Position numbers and translations under genes: made by a program
The notes under the pieces: model-generated
Databases searched by the model: none
Told to the model about the DNA's origin: nothing
What the model saw: only the letters and a program-made list of their open reading frames with translations
Assembly: GCA_025359355.1 (NCBI GenBank)
Contig: JANYGR010000457.1
Location: 1-5,769 of the forward strand
Reading direction: 5' to 3'
DNA length: 5,769 nucleotides
Source of the DNA: Bacteroidota bacterium
GTDB lineage: Bacteria; Bacteroidota; Bacteroidia; B-17B0; Aurantibacillaceae
Shown here: positions 1 through 5,769 of the stretch, piece by piece
Numbering within the stretch: the first letter of the stretch is position 1
Layout: the number at the start of each line of letters is the position of its first letter

Positions 1-747
1 TTCACGACAAAGCTTATCAATTGCGGGTCTTTCAGGACCATCGCCAACTAAAATCAATTTACTAGGTATGGTTTTTCTAACGATATCAAAAACACGTAAA
101 ACATCTTCTACTCGTTTTACTTTACGGAAATTAGAAACATGAACTAATATTTTCTCATTATCCTTAGCAAAGTTTTTACGATGGCAAGTACTTGAATTAC
201 TAATATAATCGCTCAGTTTAATGAAGTTTGGGATTACTTTAACATCGTTGGCTATCTTAAATGTTTTAAGAGTGTCTTTACGTAAATTTTCGGAAACAGA
301 AGTAATTGCATTGCTATTATTAAGCGAGAAAAAAATGACTGGTTCAAAAGATGGGTCTTGCCCAACTAAAGTAATATCAGTGCCATGCAACGTTGTGATG
401 TACGGTAAATGTATTTTCTTTGACTTTAAAATTTGTTGTGCTAAATAAGCAACCGACGCATGAGGAATAGCATAATGAACGTGTAAAATATCCAAACGTT
501 CATAGATAGCAACATCTACAATTTTACTAGCTAATACGCTTTCGTAAGGTTGAAATTCAAACAAAGGGTAATCATTAACGCTTACTTCGTGATAAAAAAT
601 ATTATCATTAAATTGATTCAACCTAAATGGTTGGGAGTAAGTAATAAAATGTACTTTATGACCTTTAGCTGCTAAGGCTATACCTAATTCTGTTGCCACC
701 ACTCCGCTACCACCAAACGTTGGGTAACACACTATTCCTATATTCAT
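1..747 (-). CDS. bshA: N-acetyl-alpha-D-glucosaminyl L-malate synthase BshA, N-terminal 249 residues (3' end outside window)
   Basis: A GT4-family (GT-B fold) glycosyltransferase. By family knowledge BshA transfers GlcNAc from UDP-GlcNAc to L-malate, the first step of bacillithiol synthesis in the cytosol. The frame is open from the ATG at 745-747 down to base 1. The protein starts MNIGIVCYPTFGGSGVVATE, with the BshA-type glycine-rich loop (GGSGVV, residues 12-17), then HVHYAIPHA (89-97), TLHGTDITLVG (119-129), VIPNF (171-175), the domain-linking SNFRKVKR (205-212) and VGDGPER (234-240). These together distinguish BshA from a generic GT4 enzyme. The family is about 375-380 residues long, so roughly the last third is missing here, including the acidic E-x7-E nucleotide-sugar motif. 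No signal peptide is present. It lies 90 bp downstream of the M16 peptidase gene on the same strand. I see no good TAnnTTTG element of its own, so co-transcription is possible. Confidence 0.93.
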   Translation of the reverse strand, partial: MNIGIVCYPTFGGSGVVATELGIALAAKGHKVHFITYSQPFRLNQFNDNIFYHEVSVNDYPLFEFQPYESVLASKIVDVAIYERLDILHVHYAIPHASVAYLAQQILKSKKIHLPYITTLHGTDITLVGQDPSFEPVIFFSLNNSNAITSVSENLRKDTLKTFKIANDVKVIPNFIKLSDYISNSSTCHRKNFAKDNEKILVHVSNFRKVKRVEDVLRVFDIVRKTIPSKLILVGDGPERPAIDKLCRE

Positions 748-777
748 TGATGTAAGTTCTAAAGTTTGATCGTTCGA

Positions 778-831
778 AAGTTTAGAAAGTTATTTTATAC
801 ACTAAAAAAACGCATTTAACTTTCTAAACTT
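778..831. repeat. 15-bp perfect inverted repeat in the M16 peptidase-bshA gap
   Basis: Arms AAGTTTAGAAAGTTA (778-792) and TAACTTTCTAAACTT (817-831) are exact reverse complements around a 24-nt loop. The right arm ends 6 bp from the peptidase stop codon (838-840). Reading along the minus-strand transcript, the hairpin is not followed by a U-run. On the plus strand it is followed by ATTTTTTTA, so by shape it is a terminator facing the wrong way, although no plus-strand gene ends here. It could be a 3'-end stabilising or processing hairpin between two co-transcribed genes, a protein-binding site, or an antisense-transcript stop. Confidence 0.6.
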
Positions 832-837
832 ATTTTT

Positions 838-3714
838 TTAATTAATTTTATTTCCGTTTATATCTAATTCAACCATTTCGTAGCCCAACTTTGATAGTTT
901 ATCAAAATTAGAAGCTTTATCACCAACAACTAAAATAACCATTTTGTTGAAGGGTAAATTTTTTGATGCTAAATTATCAATTTCAGGTTTACCGATTGTT
1001 TTAATTATTTCTGCTTGCTTTGCTACGTATGATTTATCTAAATTAAAATCTAATAAACGTTTTATAAAAGATAATTTTTGTAAAGGTGATTCGTATTTCA
1101 AAGCATCAGCTTGTACCATCGCGTTACGTGTAAATTCTAATTCTTCTGTAGTAATACCTCCATTAATGTATTTTTTTAATTCGGAGGTAATATCCATAAT
1201 TGTACTATCTGTAGAATTAGCTCTAACACCTGTGCTAATTGTATATGGCGCTACAAATTTCCCACCATAAAATCCACCACGAGCACCGTAAGTATATCCT
1301 TTTACTTCGCGTAATAAATAATTGATGCGACTATTAAATGCTCCTGCAAATGAATAATTCATGATTGTTGATTTGAAAAAATCACCGGTTGCATCATAAG
1401 GCAAGGATAATTGACCTACTCTAATTTCTGATTGAGGCGCGCCTTTTTTATCTACAAAATAAATACGTGTTTTGTCTATTTCGGGTAAACGGTATTTTGC
1501 TAAAGGCATCGTGTTGGCTGCTTGTAGCTTATTTAAGAAGCCCATTTTTTTAGTAATAGAAACTTGGTCTATATCTCCACTTACGGCTAATATACCATTG
1601 AAACCAGAAAAGTTCTTGTAATAATTTTTTACATCATCTAACGTAATGGCGCTTACACTTTCTTTATTACCATTAGCTGGTAGCGATAAGTTTAAGCCTT
1701 CGCCATATAATAATTTAGCATATACATTATTAGCAATGGCTGTTGCCTGAGTTAATTGATTGGTAATACCATCCAACTGTTCCTTTTTTACTAAATTAAA
1801 ATCTTCAGTATCAAATTTTGGCATCAGTAACATTTCTTCTGCTATTTTTAAAGTAGAATCTAAGGTTTGTTTTAAGCACGTAATCGTCATCACAATTTCG
1901 TTATCATTAGCAGAAAAAGTAATGCTACTTCCTAGGCGTTCTAATTGAGCACCAATTTCCTCAGCACTGTGCTTTTGTGTAGATTCTTCCATTAAAGAAG
2001 TTAATAACACCGCTAAGCCTGATTTATCATATGGTTCGAAACGATGACCTAAAGGCATACTAAATTGTATGTTTACTTTGGGGATATCGTTAGAGTTAAT
2101 ACCAATGGCTTTGATGCCATTTCCATAATTAGAAGTCCAATAGGTTGGTAATGGTACTAATTTGGCGGGTTGTGCGGCAGGAATGTTTTTTCTTACGAAA
2201 TTATCTTTGGGTTCTGTATAAGATAGATTTTTATATTCAGCACTTTCAGCTTCAATAGTTCTGTCGTACATTTTCCAAGTATCAGTTTTAGCAATTAAAT
2301 CTGTTTTTCCTTTAGGCACACAGCTTAATACAACGGCTGCTTTTCCTTTGATGTAGGTGTTATAAACGCGCATTACATCTTCTTTAGTTACTTTTAAATT
2401 AGCCGCAATTTCAGTTTTTAAATAATTAGCATTGCCTGCGTGTGTTTGGTAAGCCGCTAACTGAGCACCTTTACCTTGCACGGTTGCAATATTATTGTAT
2501 AAACTGCTTTGGTAAGAAGCTTTGTATTTTTTAATATCATCATCGGTAGCACCTGTCTTTTCCCAATCAGCAAGGGTTTGATTTAAGAGTGTTTCGATAT
2601 CACTTAATTTTGTTCCTGCGTTAGCGCGTACTTGAATTTCGAATTGCCCTGCTAATTCACGAGCGTAGTTGTATGCATTAGCAGATACTGCTTTTTGCGA
2701 TTTGATAAATGCATTGTATAAGGGTGAGCTTTTAGAATCAGATAATATAGCGCCTAATACATCAAGTGCTGGCTCGTCTTTGTCCATCATTGGCACAGAA
2801 GCATAAGTAACTTTATATAAAGGAAACTTAACATTGTCTTCGTAAGAAATGTATTTTGTTTCGGTTAAGTTGGCAGGTTGTTTAGCCATGTTTTTAACTT
2901 CGGGTCCGCGAGGAATAGAACCAAAATATTTTTCTGCTAACTTAACAACGTTGGCAGTATTTACATCTCCAGAAACAGTTAATACAGCATTATTTGGGCC
3001 GTACCAACGCATATAAAAACGTTTTAAATCGTTCACATCTACTCTATTTAAATCTTCGATGTAACCAATGGTTGTCCAAGAGTAGGGGTGAGCTTTAGGA
3101 AATAAGGCTTCGCCTGTTTTTTCTCCCACTAAACCATAAGGGCGGTTATCGTAATTTTGACCACGCTCGTTTTTTACAGTAGCGCGTTGCACTTCAAACT
3201 TTTTTTGAGTAACAGAATCCAGCAAAAAGCCCATACGGTCGGCTTCTAACCACAGCATTTTTTCGAGTTGATTAGAAGGAACGGTTTCAAAATAATTTGT
3301 TCTGTCCGAATTAGTAGAGCCATTAAGGGTTCCGCCAGCTTCCGTAATAATTTTAAAATGTTGTTCATCGGCTACATTTTTAGAACCCTGAAACATCATG
3401 TGTTCGAAAAAATGTGCAAAGCCAGATCGCCCTTGTTGTTCGCGGTTTGAACCAACATGGTAAGTTACATCTACATAAGCAATGGGATCAGAATGATCTT
3501 CGTGAACGATGATGGTTAAGCCATTAGATAAGATGTATTTTTTGTAAGGAATGATGACTTCTTTCCCAACTTTTGCAACCGTTTCAACTAATTTAGCTGA
3601 TGAAGTGGCAGTAGCTGTTTTTGTGGTAGTTTGAGTTGTTGGTATTTTGTTTACTTGAGCTGTAACGTTTGATAATATTACAGAAATAGCTGATGCTAAA
3701 ATAAGTTTGTTCAT
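838..3714 (-). CDS. Secreted two-domain M16 family zinc metallopeptidase (PqqL/pitrilysin-like)
   Basis: A 958-residue protein. MNKLILASAISVILSNVTAQ forms a signal peptide with a hydrophobic core and probable cleavage by signal peptidase I near residues 19-20. No lipobox is present, so it should be soluble in the periplasm. A Thr/Ser/Ala-rich linker follows (about 26-45). The first M16 domain carries the inverted zinc motif HFFEH (H101, E104, H105) and a distal Glu in NERGQNYDNRPYG (E183), spaced as in active members. The second M16 half begins about residue 520. At the aligned position it reads SGLAVLLTS, with V569, T572 and S573 replacing the zinc residues, so it is non-catalytic. It keeps the substrate-binding R/Y motif LREVKGYTYG (R802, Y807, Y809). 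In this family both halves form a closed chamber that degrades peptides and small unfolded proteins; the substrate here is unknown. The frame is also open to an ATG at 3790-3792. I prefer 3714 because it places the signal peptide at the N-terminus, has an A-rich leader and lies downstream of the candidate promoter. Confidence 0.93.
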   Translation of the reverse strand: MNKLILASAISVILSNVTAQVNKIPTTQTTTKTATATSSAKLVETVAKVGKEVIIPYKKYILSNGLTIIVHEDHSDPIAYVDVTYHVGSNREQQGRSGFAHFFEHMMFQGSKNVADEQHFKIITEAGGTLNGSTNSDRTNYFETVPSNQLEKMLWLEADRMGFLLDSVTQKKFEVQRATVKNERGQNYDNRPYGLVGEKTGEALFPKAHPYSWTTIGYIEDLNRVDVNDLKRFYMRWYGPNNAVLTVSGDVNTANVVKLAEKYFGSIPRGPEVKNMAKQPANLTETKYISYEDNVKFPLYKVTYASVPMMDKDEPALDVLGAILSDSKSSPLYNAFIKSQKAVSANAYNYARELAGQFEIQVRANAGTKLSDIETLLNQTLADWEKTGATDDDIKKYKASYQSSLYNNIATVQGKGAQLAAYQTHAGNANYLKTEIAANLKVTKEDVMRVYNTYIKGKAAVVLSCVPKGKTDLIAKTDTWKMYDRTIEAESAEYKNLSYTEPKDNFVRKNIPAAQPAKLVPLPTYWTSNYGNGIKAIGINSNDIPKVNIQFSMPLGHRFEPYDKSGLAVLLTSLMEESTQKHSAEEIGAQLERLGSSITFSANDNEIVMTITCLKQTLDSTLKIAEEMLLMPKFDTEDFNLVKKEQLDGITNQLTQATAIANNVYAKLLYGEGLNLSLPANGNKESVSAITLDDVKNYYKNFSGFNGILAVSGDIDQVSITKKMGFLNKLQAANTMPLAKYRLPEIDKTRIYFVDKKGAPQSEIRVGQLSLPYDATGDFFKSTIMNYSFAGAFNSRINYLLREVKGYTYGARGGFYGGKFVAPYTISTGVRANSTDSTIMDITSELKKYINGGITTEELEFTRNAMVQADALKYESPLQKLSFIKRLLDFNLDKSYVAKQAEIIKTIGKPEIDNLASKNLPFNKMVILVVGDKASNFDKLSKLGYEMVELDINGNKIN

Positions 3715-3736
3715 GTTTGTTGTATTTTTGTTTTGG

Positions 3737-3770
3737 TAAATGTATAAAATACTACCAACTAACAACAAAG
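3737..3770 (-). promoter_or_regulatory. Candidate Bacteroidota-type promoter for the M16 peptidase gene
   Basis: On the minus strand TACATTTA (3737-3744) matches the -7 consensus TAnnTTTG at all fixed positions except the last. CTTTGTTG (3763-3770) supplies a -33 TTG/TTTG, giving a spacing of 18 or 21 nt depending on which TTG is used. Transcription would start near 3730, leaving a leader of about 15 nt before the ATG at 3714. The assignment rests only on consensus matching in AT-rich sequence. Confidence 0.35.
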
Positions 3771-3802
3771 AAATATTAACCATATTTTGCACTATTTGAA
3801 AT

Positions 3803-3834
3803 AAAAAAGCCTTACCACTATTATGTGATAAGAC
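3803..3834 (-). terminator. Rho-independent terminator after the lipoprotein gene
   Basis: In the minus-strand RNA, GTCTTATCAC (3834-3825) pairs with GTGGTAAGGC (3818-3809) over 10 bp, including two G-U pairs, around a 6-nt ATAATA loop. Six consecutive U residues follow at once (3808-3803). It begins 22 nt past the lipoprotein stop codon. In plus-strand RNA the two G-U pairs become A-C mismatches, so the structure is specific to minus-strand transcription. It should separate the lipoprotein transcript from the peptidase gene. Confidence 0.85.
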
Positions 3835-3855
3835 TTATTGTATAAATAGGATAAC

Positions 3856-4110
3856 TTATTTAATCTGACAATTAATACTATAATTTCCAAAAAAATCACT
3901 ACCCGAATTATTGTTGGCATTACACCTGCTTTCGGCATTGGTGCGGGTATCGGTGTAAGTATATTTGGAATAATCATTGGTTGTACTGCCACTTCCGCTA
4001 GTGTATGTTTTTGAACATGCGCATATATAATCTTTTTTACACGATGTAATTGAGGTTGATAATGCAATTAAAGTAACTGCTGATAACATTATTTTTTTCA
4101 TTTTTTTCAT
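3856..4110 (-). CDS. Small cysteine-rich lipoprotein of unknown function
   Basis: An 84-residue product. The N-terminus MKKMKKIMLSAVTLIALSTS is a basic n-region plus hydrophobic core leading to the lipobox ITSC. The lipidated Cys is residue 24, so a mature chain of 61 residues is tethered to a membrane facing the periplasm or outside. The mature part has four more cysteines in the pattern CxC-x30-C-x17-C (CAC at 30-32, then C63 and C81), enough for two disulfides. A Ser/Thr/Asn/Tyr-rich stretch follows the CxC pair (about 35-58), and the chain ends NCQIK. This layout resembles unnamed small lipoproteins seen widely in Bacteroidota; that comparison is from memory. Starts at 4110 and 4101 (MKK repeated) both give good signal peptides. 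The ATG at 4164 lies upstream of the candidate promoter core, so I reject it. The gene has its own promoter and terminator and is probably monocistronic. Confidence 0.78.
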   Translation of the reverse strand: MKKMKKIMLSAVTLIALSTSITSCKKDYICACSKTYTSGSGSTTNDYSKYTYTDTRTNAESRCNANNNSGSDFFGNYSINCQIK

Positions 4111-4146
4111 TTTTTTAGTTTTAATTAGTATTAAATATTTATGATA

Positions 4147-4154
4147 CAAAACTA
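4147..4154 (-). promoter_or_regulatory. Candidate -7 promoter element (TAnnTTTG) for the lipoprotein gene
   Basis: Minus-strand TAGTTTTG is a perfect match to the Bacteroidota -7 consensus TAnnTTTG. Transcription would start near 4140, giving an A/T-rich leader of about 30 nt before the ATG at 4110. I find no TTG at the usual -33 distance, so it would be a single-box promoter. It also implies that the upstream ATG at 4164 is not used. Confidence 0.45.
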
Positions 4155-4439
4155 CAGTTTGCATAAGTTAGCGGTGTTATATTATTTTTTTTAATTGTTA
4201 CATTATTTACGGTTTTAATAATTTGGAAAAAAGAATACAAAATGTGTTTAGATACCTATAGTTTGGTGACAAATATGAATTTATTTTTAGATCTTGATAA
4301 GAAAATAATCGAGTATTGTAAACGAAACCTTTGACTTGAAAAATAACTACTCCTAATAGCTAAAGCTTTGTTGAGTGCAGAGCAAGAGCAATGAAACATG
4401 TGTTAAATTGAGATTATAATTGATATATCTAAAAAATAA

Positions 4440-4466
4440 TTGATGTTCATTTTTTAATTATCTTTA
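4440..4466 (+). promoter_or_regulatory. Weak candidate promoter for the small ORF-ppk2 unit
   Basis: TTG (4440-4442) is followed after 16 nt by TATCTTTA (4459-4466), one mismatch from TAnnTTTG. The spacing is slightly short for the class. A start near 4473 would give a leader of about 97 nt that contains both GTTAA palindromes. Confidence 0.22.
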
Positions 4467-4489
4467 CTTCATTAATAACTAATAGCTTG

Positions 4490-4536
4490 TGTTAACCCAT
4501 TTAACAAATTGAAACGATATCAATGTTAATATTAAC
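4490..4536. repeat. Pair of GTTAA/TTAAC palindromes upstream of the small ORF
   Basis: TGTTAA (4490-4495) and TTAACA (4501-4506) form a 6-bp inverted repeat around CCCAT. A second, gapless palindrome GTTAATATTAAC (4525-4536) starts 18 bp further on. The shared half-site GTTAA on both strands could be an operator for a dimeric regulator or a weak leader hairpin. In AT-rich DNA such palindromes also arise by chance. Confidence 0.3.
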
Positions 4537-4555
4537 CAAATTCAAAATGACTAAC

Positions 4556-4562
4556 AAGGGAG
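4556..4562 (+). promoter_or_regulatory. Shine-Dalgarno-like site AAGGGAG for the 50-codon ORF
   Basis: GGGAG (4558-4562) ends 7 nt before the ATG at 4570, a good distance for pairing with the 16S rRNA 3' end. The other starts in this window have A-rich leaders without such a site, as is usual in Bacteroidota, so this one stands out and supports translation of the small ORF. Confidence 0.4.
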
Positions 4563-4569
4563 AAACACA

Positions 4570-4722
4570 ATGAATCCTGAAAGAGAAGGAGATAAAATTG
4601 AAACTAAACTTAATGCACTTAAGGAAGTCGGAAACATTAATTTTCCATCTTTAGCATATAAAGATTTGGATAACCAATTAAAGGAACTTACAAACAACTA
4701 CCAACCGCATTCGTTTAAATAA
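4570..4722 (+). CDS. Small hypothetical protein, 50 residues, upstream of ppk2
   Basis: The frame runs ATG to TAA with no interruption and encodes a 50-residue, hydrophilic, highly charged protein that begins MNPEREGDKIETKLNALKEV and ends NNYQPHSFK. Two segments (about residues 5-20 and 30-42) have the heptad-like Leu/charged pattern of short amphipathic helices. There is no signal peptide, membrane segment, cysteine or recognisable motif. Support for a real gene comes from the SD-like GGGAG 7 nt upstream, the frame staying open against an AT-rich background, and its position 16 bp before ppk2 on the same strand, which suggests co-transcription. An in-frame stop at 4552-4554 rules out a longer form. 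I do not recognise a family. It could instead be a leader ORF that influences ppk2 translation, or a chance ORF. Confidence 0.5.
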   Translation: MNPEREGDKIETKLNALKEVGNINFPSLAYKDLDNQLKELTNNYQPHSFK

Positions 4723-4738
4723 AATTAATCAAAACAAT

Positions 4739-5545
4739 ATGTCAAAAATTCAACTCAGCAAAATAAGCACACGCTCAACAAAAAACATAACCAAAGAAGC
4801 CGCAAAAAAGAAATTACTCTTGTTGCAAATCAAGCTTGAAGAGTTGCAAAACTTGATGTATGCCGAAGGAAAACAATCCTTGCTTGTAGTGCTTCAGGGA
4901 ATGGATGCATCTGGTAAAGACGGAGTTGTAAAAAATGTTTTTGATTCAGTAAATCCACTTGGCTGTTCGGTGTACCCATTTAAGCACCCAACAGAAATTG
5001 AAATGCAACACGATTTTTTGTGGCGTGTTCACAGCAAAACCCCACCTAAAGGCATGATACATATATTCAATCGTTCTTACTATGAGGATGTGCTCATCCA
5101 GCGTGTGCACAATTGGATTGATGAAAAAGAAGTGCAACGTAGATACCGCCATATTAATGCCTTTGAACAATTACTTACGCAAACAGGCACTACTATTTTA
5201 AAATTTTATATTCATATTTCTAAGGAAGAACAGCTTGAGCGACTCACAGAGCGACTTACCGACCCTACAAAAAATTGGAAATACAACAAGCAAGATTTAG
5301 AAGAGCGTCAATACTGGGACAAGTACATGACAGCATACGAACATGTATTTGAAGCCTGCAATGAAGTTCCCTGGAATATTATCCCTGGCGACCAAAACTG
5401 GTACAAGGTATTATTGATAACGCAAGTAGTAGTTAAAACACTTGAATCGCTGAATATGAAATACCCGCGCGTGGAGGAAAGCTTGATGCTTGAAACACTG
5501 CAGGGAAATGCTGAAAAAGTAGATAAAAGAAAAAAATTGAAGTAA
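4739..5545 (+). CDS. ppk2: PPK2-family polyphosphate:nucleotide phosphotransferase (class III-like)
   Basis: A cytosolic 268-residue P-loop kinase. The family moves phosphate between inorganic polyphosphate and nucleotides, so it can regenerate ATP or GTP when energy is short. The Walker A motif is GMDASGKDG (54-62, K60). The Walker B region is IFNRSYYEDVL (109-119). The lid segment runs from LTDPTKNWKYNKQD (173-186) through R190, W193, Y196 and Y200-E201, followed by PWNIIPGDQNWYK (211-223). These segments are in the standard PPK2 order and the length suits a complete single-domain enzyme. The FNRSxYED form, in contrast to the FDRSWYNR form of class I, points to the class III-like group that can phosphorylate AMP as well as ADP; this is an inference from motifs, not proof. 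The ATG at 4739 has an A-rich leader and lies 16 bp after the small ORF. I see no convincing terminator after the stop. Confidence 0.93.
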   Translation: MSKIQLSKISTRSTKNITKEAAKKKLLLLQIKLEELQNLMYAEGKQSLLVVLQGMDASGKDGVVKNVFDSVNPLGCSVYPFKHPTEIEMQHDFLWRVHSKTPPKGMIHIFNRSYYEDVLIQRVHNWIDEKEVQRRYRHINAFEQLLTQTGTTILKFYIHISKEEQLERLTERLTDPTKNWKYNKQDLEERQYWDKYMTAYEHVFEACNEVPWNIIPGDQNWYKVLLITQVVVKTLESLNMKYPRVEESLMLETLQGNAEKVDKRKKLK

Positions 5546-5639
5546 TTAGATTGATAAAAGTAAAGTTAGAAAAACTACAAATTAATTTTACTGCGAATAA
5601 TTCCTTTTGAACTATAAAGATATTTTCTAAGCCGATATT

Positions 5640-5769
5640 ATGTATTACATCGAGCAAAAAAAGCTTGATTATGTTATTGCAGCAAAATTCACACATCCTA
5701 TTCAACGTTTAATCAAAGAAAGTACAAACTGGGTTTTATTAGATACAGGTGTTGAAATATGTGAGCAAA
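5640..5769 (+). pseudogene. DDE transposase fragment (IS1380/IS4-like), 5'-truncated and running off the window
   Basis: The frame from 5640 to the window edge reads MYYIEQKKLDYVIAAKFTHP and continues with IQRLIKEST, NWVLLDTG and VEICEQ. This resembles the middle of IS1380/IS4-type DDE transposases, in the segment just after the second catalytic Asp (typically a DSGF-type motif followed by a helix and a Y-V-I-x-A-K strand). Here the frame has a stop at 5628-5630 and another at 5598-5600, and the upstream bases encode nothing like the DSGF motif or the N-terminal half. The ATG at 5640 is therefore probably an internal codon. The reading is an insertion-sequence remnant that lost its 5' end. 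The family assignment is from memory of the motif pattern over only 43 residues. No terminal inverted repeat can be identified inside the window. Confidence 0.55.

Larger units (their letters stand above)
4165..4569. other. Divergent intergenic region without a convincing gene
   Basis: About 400 bp of AT-rich sequence between the leftward lipoprotein gene and the rightward small ORF. All six frames are broken by stops. The only near-readable stretch is a 19-codon frame at 4274-4333, which I do not accept as a gene. No tRNA-like or strongly folded RNA structure is visible. The right end holds the palindromes and weak promoter listed separately. Confidence 0.6.

Noticed and set aside
221..448. 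Plus-strand open frame of 75 codons
   Set aside because: It lies antisense within bshA, whose frame is clearly coding, and its product matches nothing I recognise.
748..837. A dedicated bshA promoter in the 90-bp gap
   Set aside because: The best -7 candidate on the minus strand (TAACTTTC) is imperfect and has no TTG at a suitable distance, and it lies inside the inverted repeat.
3715..3792. N-terminal extension of the M16 peptidase from an ATG at 3792
   Set aside because: It would add 26 residues before a good signal peptide and would start only 11 bp after the terminator T-run, upstream of the candidate promoter. The start at 3714 explains the sequence better.
3792..4067. Open frame of 91 codons on the minus strand
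   Set aside because: It overlaps the lipoprotein gene in another frame, runs through the terminator and has no recognisable domain. The lipoprotein frame has a signal peptide and lipobox.
4274..4333. 19-codon plus-strand frame starting MNLFLDLDKK
   Set aside because: It is too short, with no ribosome-binding signal and no partner gene. It looks like chance in AT-rich sequence.
5559..5592. AGTAAA / TTTACT inverted repeat as a ppk2 terminator
   Set aside because: It has only a 6-bp, mostly A/T stem with a 22-nt loop and no U-run after it.
5433..5705. Minus-strand open frame of 90 codons
   Set aside because: It is antisense to the end of ppk2 and to the transposase fragment. Its hydrophobic translation is what an antisense frame of A-rich coding sequence gives.
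1..5769. A new defence, CRISPR or RNA-based system
   Set aside because: I found no spaced direct repeats, reverse transcriptase, nuclease, toxin-antitoxin pair or structured non-coding RNA. The genes are common housekeeping or accessory types.

Overview
This is an AT-rich window, most likely from a Bacteroidota chromosome. The evidence is a typical Bacteroidota-type BshA, a small signal-peptidase-II lipoprotein of a kind common in that phylum, A-rich leaders ahead of most starts in place of Shine-Dalgarno sites, and promoter elements resembling the Bacteroidota consensus (TTG / TAnnTTTG). I cannot name the genus.

Left part (1-4164, all minus strand). Reading in the direction of transcription, there is first a small cysteine-rich lipoprotein gene (3856-4110) with a perfect TAnnTTTG element in front of it and a strong intrinsic terminator behind it (3803-3834). 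Next comes a large secreted two-domain M16 zinc peptidase (838-3714) with its own candidate promoter. Last is the first 249 codons of bshA (747 to 1, running off the window), encoding the glycosyltransferase that starts bacillithiol synthesis. A 15-bp inverted repeat fills most of the 90-bp gap between the peptidase gene and bshA.

Middle (4165-4569). This is a divergent intergenic region of about 400 bp with no convincing gene. It contains GTTAA/TTAAC palindromes and a weak candidate promoter facing right.

Right part (4570-5769, plus strand). A 50-codon ORF of unknown function with an SD-like GGGAG lies 16 bp upstream of a PPK2-family polyphosphate kinase gene (4739-5545), and the two probably form one transcription unit. 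After it comes a fragment of a DDE transposase (IS1380/IS4-like) that lacks its N-terminal half and runs off the window, so this side borders a mobile-element remnant.

No shared pathway is evident. Bacillithiol synthesis (thiol redox), periplasmic proteolysis and polyphosphate-driven nucleotide phosphorylation are ordinary functions that happen to be adjacent. I found no CRISPR array, tRNA, rRNA, phage or defence system. The least explained items are the 50-aa ORF ahead of ppk2, the inverted repeat ahead of bshA, and the cysteine-rich lipoprotein.
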